Origin: Thermodesulfobacteriota bacterium
GTDB lineage: Bacteria; Desulfobacterota_D; UBA1144
Assembly: GCA_030835345.1 (NCBI GenBank)
Contig: JAURPH010000006.1
Location: 64,703-128,702, forward strand
Reading direction: 5' to 3'
DNA length: 64,000 nt
Below, piece by piece: positions 61,201-64,000 of this stretch (position 1 is the first letter of the stretch; each line of letters starts with the position of its first letter). Below the pieces are notes generated by a model. That model was not told where the DNA came from, did no database searches, and saw nothing but the letters and a program-made list of their open reading frames with translations. The position numbers and the translations under genes are program-made.

Positions 61201-61599
61201 TTATTTGCTAGATGCTAAACCTAAATAGAAAGTAATAAATAATGGAAAGAGTCCTGAAAAGAAAATTAAATTTATAGAACCTATCGCAGACATAAATGTA
61301 GGAATAAAAAGAGCAATAACATATGCAATAGGTATCCATTCATTTGATCCTATATCATTTACTCTTTTTTTCGCAAGGAAAAACGATGAAATTAAAACAA
61401 AAATTCCATAAAATCTTGGAAGCATTTTAGACATAAAAAAAGCTAAAAAAGATATTTTAGTGGGCTCATAAGATGTGAAAATGTTTTCTCCAACAAATGT
61501 TATAAGAACGGAAGATAAATTTAGTATTAAAATAGATATCCAAAAATTTTTCCTATCCAACTTTCCTTGAGTAGAAAATAATAGCCAAAACAAATTCAT
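61201..61599 (-). CDS. DUF805-like membrane protein
   Basis: FSTQGKLDRKNFWI...LAKKRVNDIGSNEWIPIAYVIAL. Confidence 0.65.
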   Translation of the reverse strand: MNLFWLLFSTQGKLDRKNFWISILILNLSSVLITFVGENIFTSYEPTKISFLAFFMSKMLPRFYGIFVLISSFFLAKKRVNDIGSNEWIPIAYVIALFIPTFMSAIGSINLIFFSGLFPLFITFYLGLASSK

Positions 61600-61737
61600 A
61601 AGAAGATTTTAAACTAATTACTCTTCTATAAAAAGTATTGACTTATTACTTAAAAAATTGATAGAACTAAATTATATCCAATGAGTTCCTTTTCTTACAT
61701 TCATGCTCAATTCATTTGAACAAATATAGGAGTTATG

Positions 61738-61902
61738 ATGTCAAAAGATGAATTTGAAGTGCTTAAAGCTAAGCATAGAGCATTAGAGATAGAAATTAAA
61801 GAACTTTGGAATCTACATGTTTCAACTTCATTAATGAAAAAGTTGAAATACGAAAAAGCTAAAATACGATTGAAGCTCGCTTTGTTGAAGAAAAAGAATT
61901 AA
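61738..61902 (+). CDS. YdcH/DUF465-like small protein
   Basis: MSKDEFEVLKAKHRALEIEIKELWNLHVSTSLMKKLKYEKAKIRLKLALLKKKN; SD TAGGAG. Missing from the ORF track. Confidence 0.75.
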   Translation: MSKDEFEVLKAKHRALEIEIKELWNLHVSTSLMKKLKYEKAKIRLKLALLKKKN

Positions 61903-61941
61903 TTAATTTACTAATTTATTAAAATCTAGTAGGTTATAATT

Positions 61942-62454
61942 GTGTTGAATTTTTTTCTAATTTTACTCTTAAGTACAAGTCCAATTTATGCACAAAATAA
62001 GAATTTCATTAAATTAATAACTGATTGTTCAAACAAAATCCAAAATAGCTATACTGATAATCAAAAGATACCCTTAGAGCTTTTACTAGCTCAAGCTATT
62101 ATTGAATCTAATTGGGGTAAATCAAGATTTGCCATTGAAGGTAATAATTATTTTGGAATACGAACATGGGATGACAGTGTTCCTCAATTAAAACCCTTAA
62201 AAAGACCTGATGCCAATTTTGGACTACAAGTTTATAAAAATGCCTGTGAATCTGTTGAGCACTATCTTGAAACTCTAAATAGGTCTAATCAATATCAAAG
62301 TTTACGAAAAATCAGGGAATTAGAGTTAAGACTATGGGGTGAGGTAGATCCAGAGGTATTAGCAATGGGGTTAACTAATTATTCAGAAGAAAAAAATGAA
62401 TATATTAGCAAAATTAAAGAAAAAATTAGAATTTTAAAAAAGAGAACTAATTAA
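61942..62454 (+). CDS. secreted glucosaminidase/Bax-like peptidoglycan hydrolase
   Basis: Signal peptide; LLLAQAIIESNWGKSRFAIEGNNYFGIRTWD...SVEHYLETLNRS. Confidence 0.85.
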   Translation: MLNFFLILLLSTSPIYAQNKNFIKLITDCSNKIQNSYTDNQKIPLELLLAQAIIESNWGKSRFAIEGNNYFGIRTWDDSVPQLKPLKRPDANFGLQVYKNACESVEHYLETLNRSNQYQSLRKIRELELRLWGEVDPEVLAMGLTNYSEEKNEYISKIKEKIRILKKRTN

Positions 62455-62761
62455 TTTTTTTTAAAATATTGTTTTTTGGGAAGTAGACATATTCCTCATT
62501 TTTTCCATCATAAGTTCTTTTAATAATTATTGTATCTTCGTCGATTGCAAACTTACAATTATATTCACCTCCCTTGTTTTTGAAAATATTTTCCCCACAC
62601 AAGTCTGTTGCCGTATCTTTTATTGGTTTTAAATATGTTGCAATATTAGGCCTCATAGAGTATTCAAAAACAAAGTCTTTGTAATCGTAAAAAGAATTGT
62701 TAGAATCTGCTATGAGATTAAAGGGTAAAAAAAATATAAATAAAAGTAATTTATTAAGCAT
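62447..62761 (-). CDS. small secreted hypothetical protein
   Basis: Signal peptide MLNKLLLFIFFLPFNLIADS; two Cys. Confidence 0.5.
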   Translation of the reverse strand: MLNKLLLFIFFLPFNLIADSNNSFYDYKDFVFEYSMRPNIATYLKPIKDTATDLCGENIFKNKGGEYNCKFAIDEDTIIIKRTYDGKNEEYVYFPKNNILKKIN

Positions 62762-63074
62762 AAACTTTAACCCTTCCTTTTCTTATGAATTTTAATCTAA
62801 AAATCAAAGGTATGTAAAAATATAAAAACTGTAATTCTATCAATTTAGGGTAGTTCTCAAATAAAAAGTAGTAGACCGGTACTAAAATAAATGTAATTGG
62901 AAAGAGAAGAACTGATAATAGAGAAATAAATATATTATGGAATATAAACATTACCTGCCAAAATTTTATAAGAAAATATACAAACAATATAAGTAAATAA
63001 ATATTTGCAAATCCATGAATTTTATTATTTCGGATTCTTAGATCCAAAATCGGTGTGATTATTGGAATGAACAA
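62754..63074 (-). CDS. hypothetical multi-pass membrane protein
   Basis: Three or more hydrophobic segments; overlaps the downstream small secreted gene by 8 bp. Confidence 0.5.
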   Translation of the reverse strand: MFIPIITPILDLRIRNNKIHGFANIYLLILFVYFLIKFWQVMFIFHNIFISLLSVLLFPITFILVPVYYFLFENYPKLIELQFLYFYIPLIFRLKFIRKGRVKVYA

Positions 63075-63145
63075 GTGGTCTCCTATAAATTAAAAATGAT
63101 TATTTAATAAAAATATAACTTACTTGGTGTTACTATAAACAATCT

Positions 63146-63643
63146 ATGAAATTTTTAAATATTATTAGACACGGTGAGGCAGAGAATGCCCTGATGAAAA
63201 ATGATTTCGAGAGAGAGCTTTCATCAAATGGTCATGAGGATTTAAAAGAACTTAATAAGTTTTTATTTCAATTTTTATTTAAAAAACATAAAATTTTATG
63301 TTCTTCAGCAAAAAGAACAATTCAAACATATGACAATCTCAAGTATTCACTTAATGAAGATAGCAGGTTAATCTTGACGGATGATTTATATCTAGCAAAT
63401 CTTAAAACTATCAATAGTTTGTTATTAGAACATAGCAAATCCAGAATGATAACAATAATTGGACACAATCCTGGTATTAGTGATCTTATTAGCTATTTCA
63501 CTGCAAATTACGAGGTCCCTGATTTAGGTACATCTTCAGCTGCACAAATATATTTTGATAATGAAAAAAGAGTTGGTGAAGGTGAGGGCAGTATAAAATT
63601 TATTATTCAATCCATAGATAATAATATTAAATCAATAATTTAA
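63146..63643 (+). CDS. SixA-like histidine phosphatase
   Basis: LNIIRHGEAENAL...LCSSAKRTIQTYDNLK...MITIIGHNPGISDLISYF. Confidence 0.88.
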   Translation: MKFLNIIRHGEAENALMKNDFERELSSNGHEDLKELNKFLFQFLFKKHKILCSSAKRTIQTYDNLKYSLNEDSRLILTDDLYLANLKTINSLLLEHSKSRMITIIGHNPGISDLISYFTANYEVPDLGTSSAAQIYFDNEKRVGEGEGSIKFIIQSIDNNIKSII

Positions 63644-63682
63644 GTTTATTATTTATGTATATTAATGGTAGGAATTAATATT

Positions 63683-64000
63683 ATGTCAGAGTTAGAAACT
63701 AAAAAAAAATCAGTTCTTTTCGTCTGTATTCATAATTCTGCAAGAAGCCAAATGGCGGAAGCTTTTTTAAAAGATTTATCAAACAATTTCAAAGTTGATA
63801 GCGCAGGAATTTCTCCTGGTGAATTAAATAAATTAGTAGTAAAAAGTTTGAAAGAAATTAAAATCGATATTTCGAATAATAAAACAAAGTCTGTTGAATC
63901 ACTTTTATTAAATAAAAGCGAATATGATTTTTTTATCTTTGTATGCAGCGAATCACAAGGTCAAAAATGTCCTATAATTCCATATAAAACTACGAAAATA
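63683..64000 (+). CDS. arsenate reductase/LMW phosphatase-like protein (3' truncated by window)
   Basis: SVLFVCIHNSARSQMAEAFLKDL...VDSAGISPGELN...KSVESLLLNKSEYDFFIFVCSESQ. Confidence 0.85.
   Translation, partial: MSELETKKKSVLFVCIHNSARSQMAEAFLKDLSNNFKVDSAGISPGELNKLVVKSLKEIKIDISNNKTKSVESLLLNKSEYDFFIFVCSESQGQKCPIIPYKTTKI

Noticed and set aside
61935-61944. TATAAT at 61935-61940 as a leaderless promoter of the glucosaminidase gene
   Set aside because: It lies only 1 nt from the GTG start, so a normal TSS would fall inside the gene; either the start or the promoter call would be wrong.
1-64000. CRISPR arrays, rRNA, tRNA, insertion sequences or prophage
   Set aside because: No regularly spaced repeats, rRNA/tRNA-like sequences, transposases or phage structural genes were recognised by eye; a tRNAscan/Infernal run would be needed to exclude small RNAs.

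Overview
AT-rich, densely packed, mostly core bacterial chromosome window, probably from a streamlined marine bacterium. Left to right: (1) the 3' end of glmS. (2) A short accessory islet (about 0.45-3.0 kb) with an HNH nuclease, a GIY-YIG-like nuclease, small unknown ORFs and duplicated promoter/start elements. (3) A proteorhodopsin-retinal cassette (PR, crtI, crtB, crtY, blh) without crtE. (4) purD, then a long str-S10-spc-alpha ribosomal supercluster (rpsL to rplQ) that includes secY, adk, map and infA but lacks rpmD and rpmJ. (5) LLM-family oxidoreductase, ubiE/menG-like, MetF-like and ApbE-like genes. (6) A class II photolyase coupled to an unknown gene, cytochrome c/thiol-redox genes (CcmH, TlpA-like, CYCGC protein, CcdA) and malic enzyme. 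(7) Housekeeping genes: pepA, ilvE, der, ybeY, scpAB, an M50 protease, a Xer-type recombinase, ahcY, metK, rpe, folC, acpS, pdxJ, glmM, folP, ftsH, cysK, SDRs, a SixA-like phosphatase and a partial ArsC/LMW phosphatase-like gene. The adk-map-infA-rpsM-rpsK-rpsD-rpoA order and the short S14 argue against a typical alpha- or gammaproteobacterium. Dadabacteria- or SAR324-like lineages are only guesses. I saw no tRNA, rRNA, CRISPR or transposon. The best candidates for something undescribed are the two-nuclease islet with its 38-bp duplicated start element, the apparent AUU start of crtB, and recurrent leaderless -10/ATG and overlapping-gene arrangements. All product calls come from reading motifs by eye; no database searches were run.
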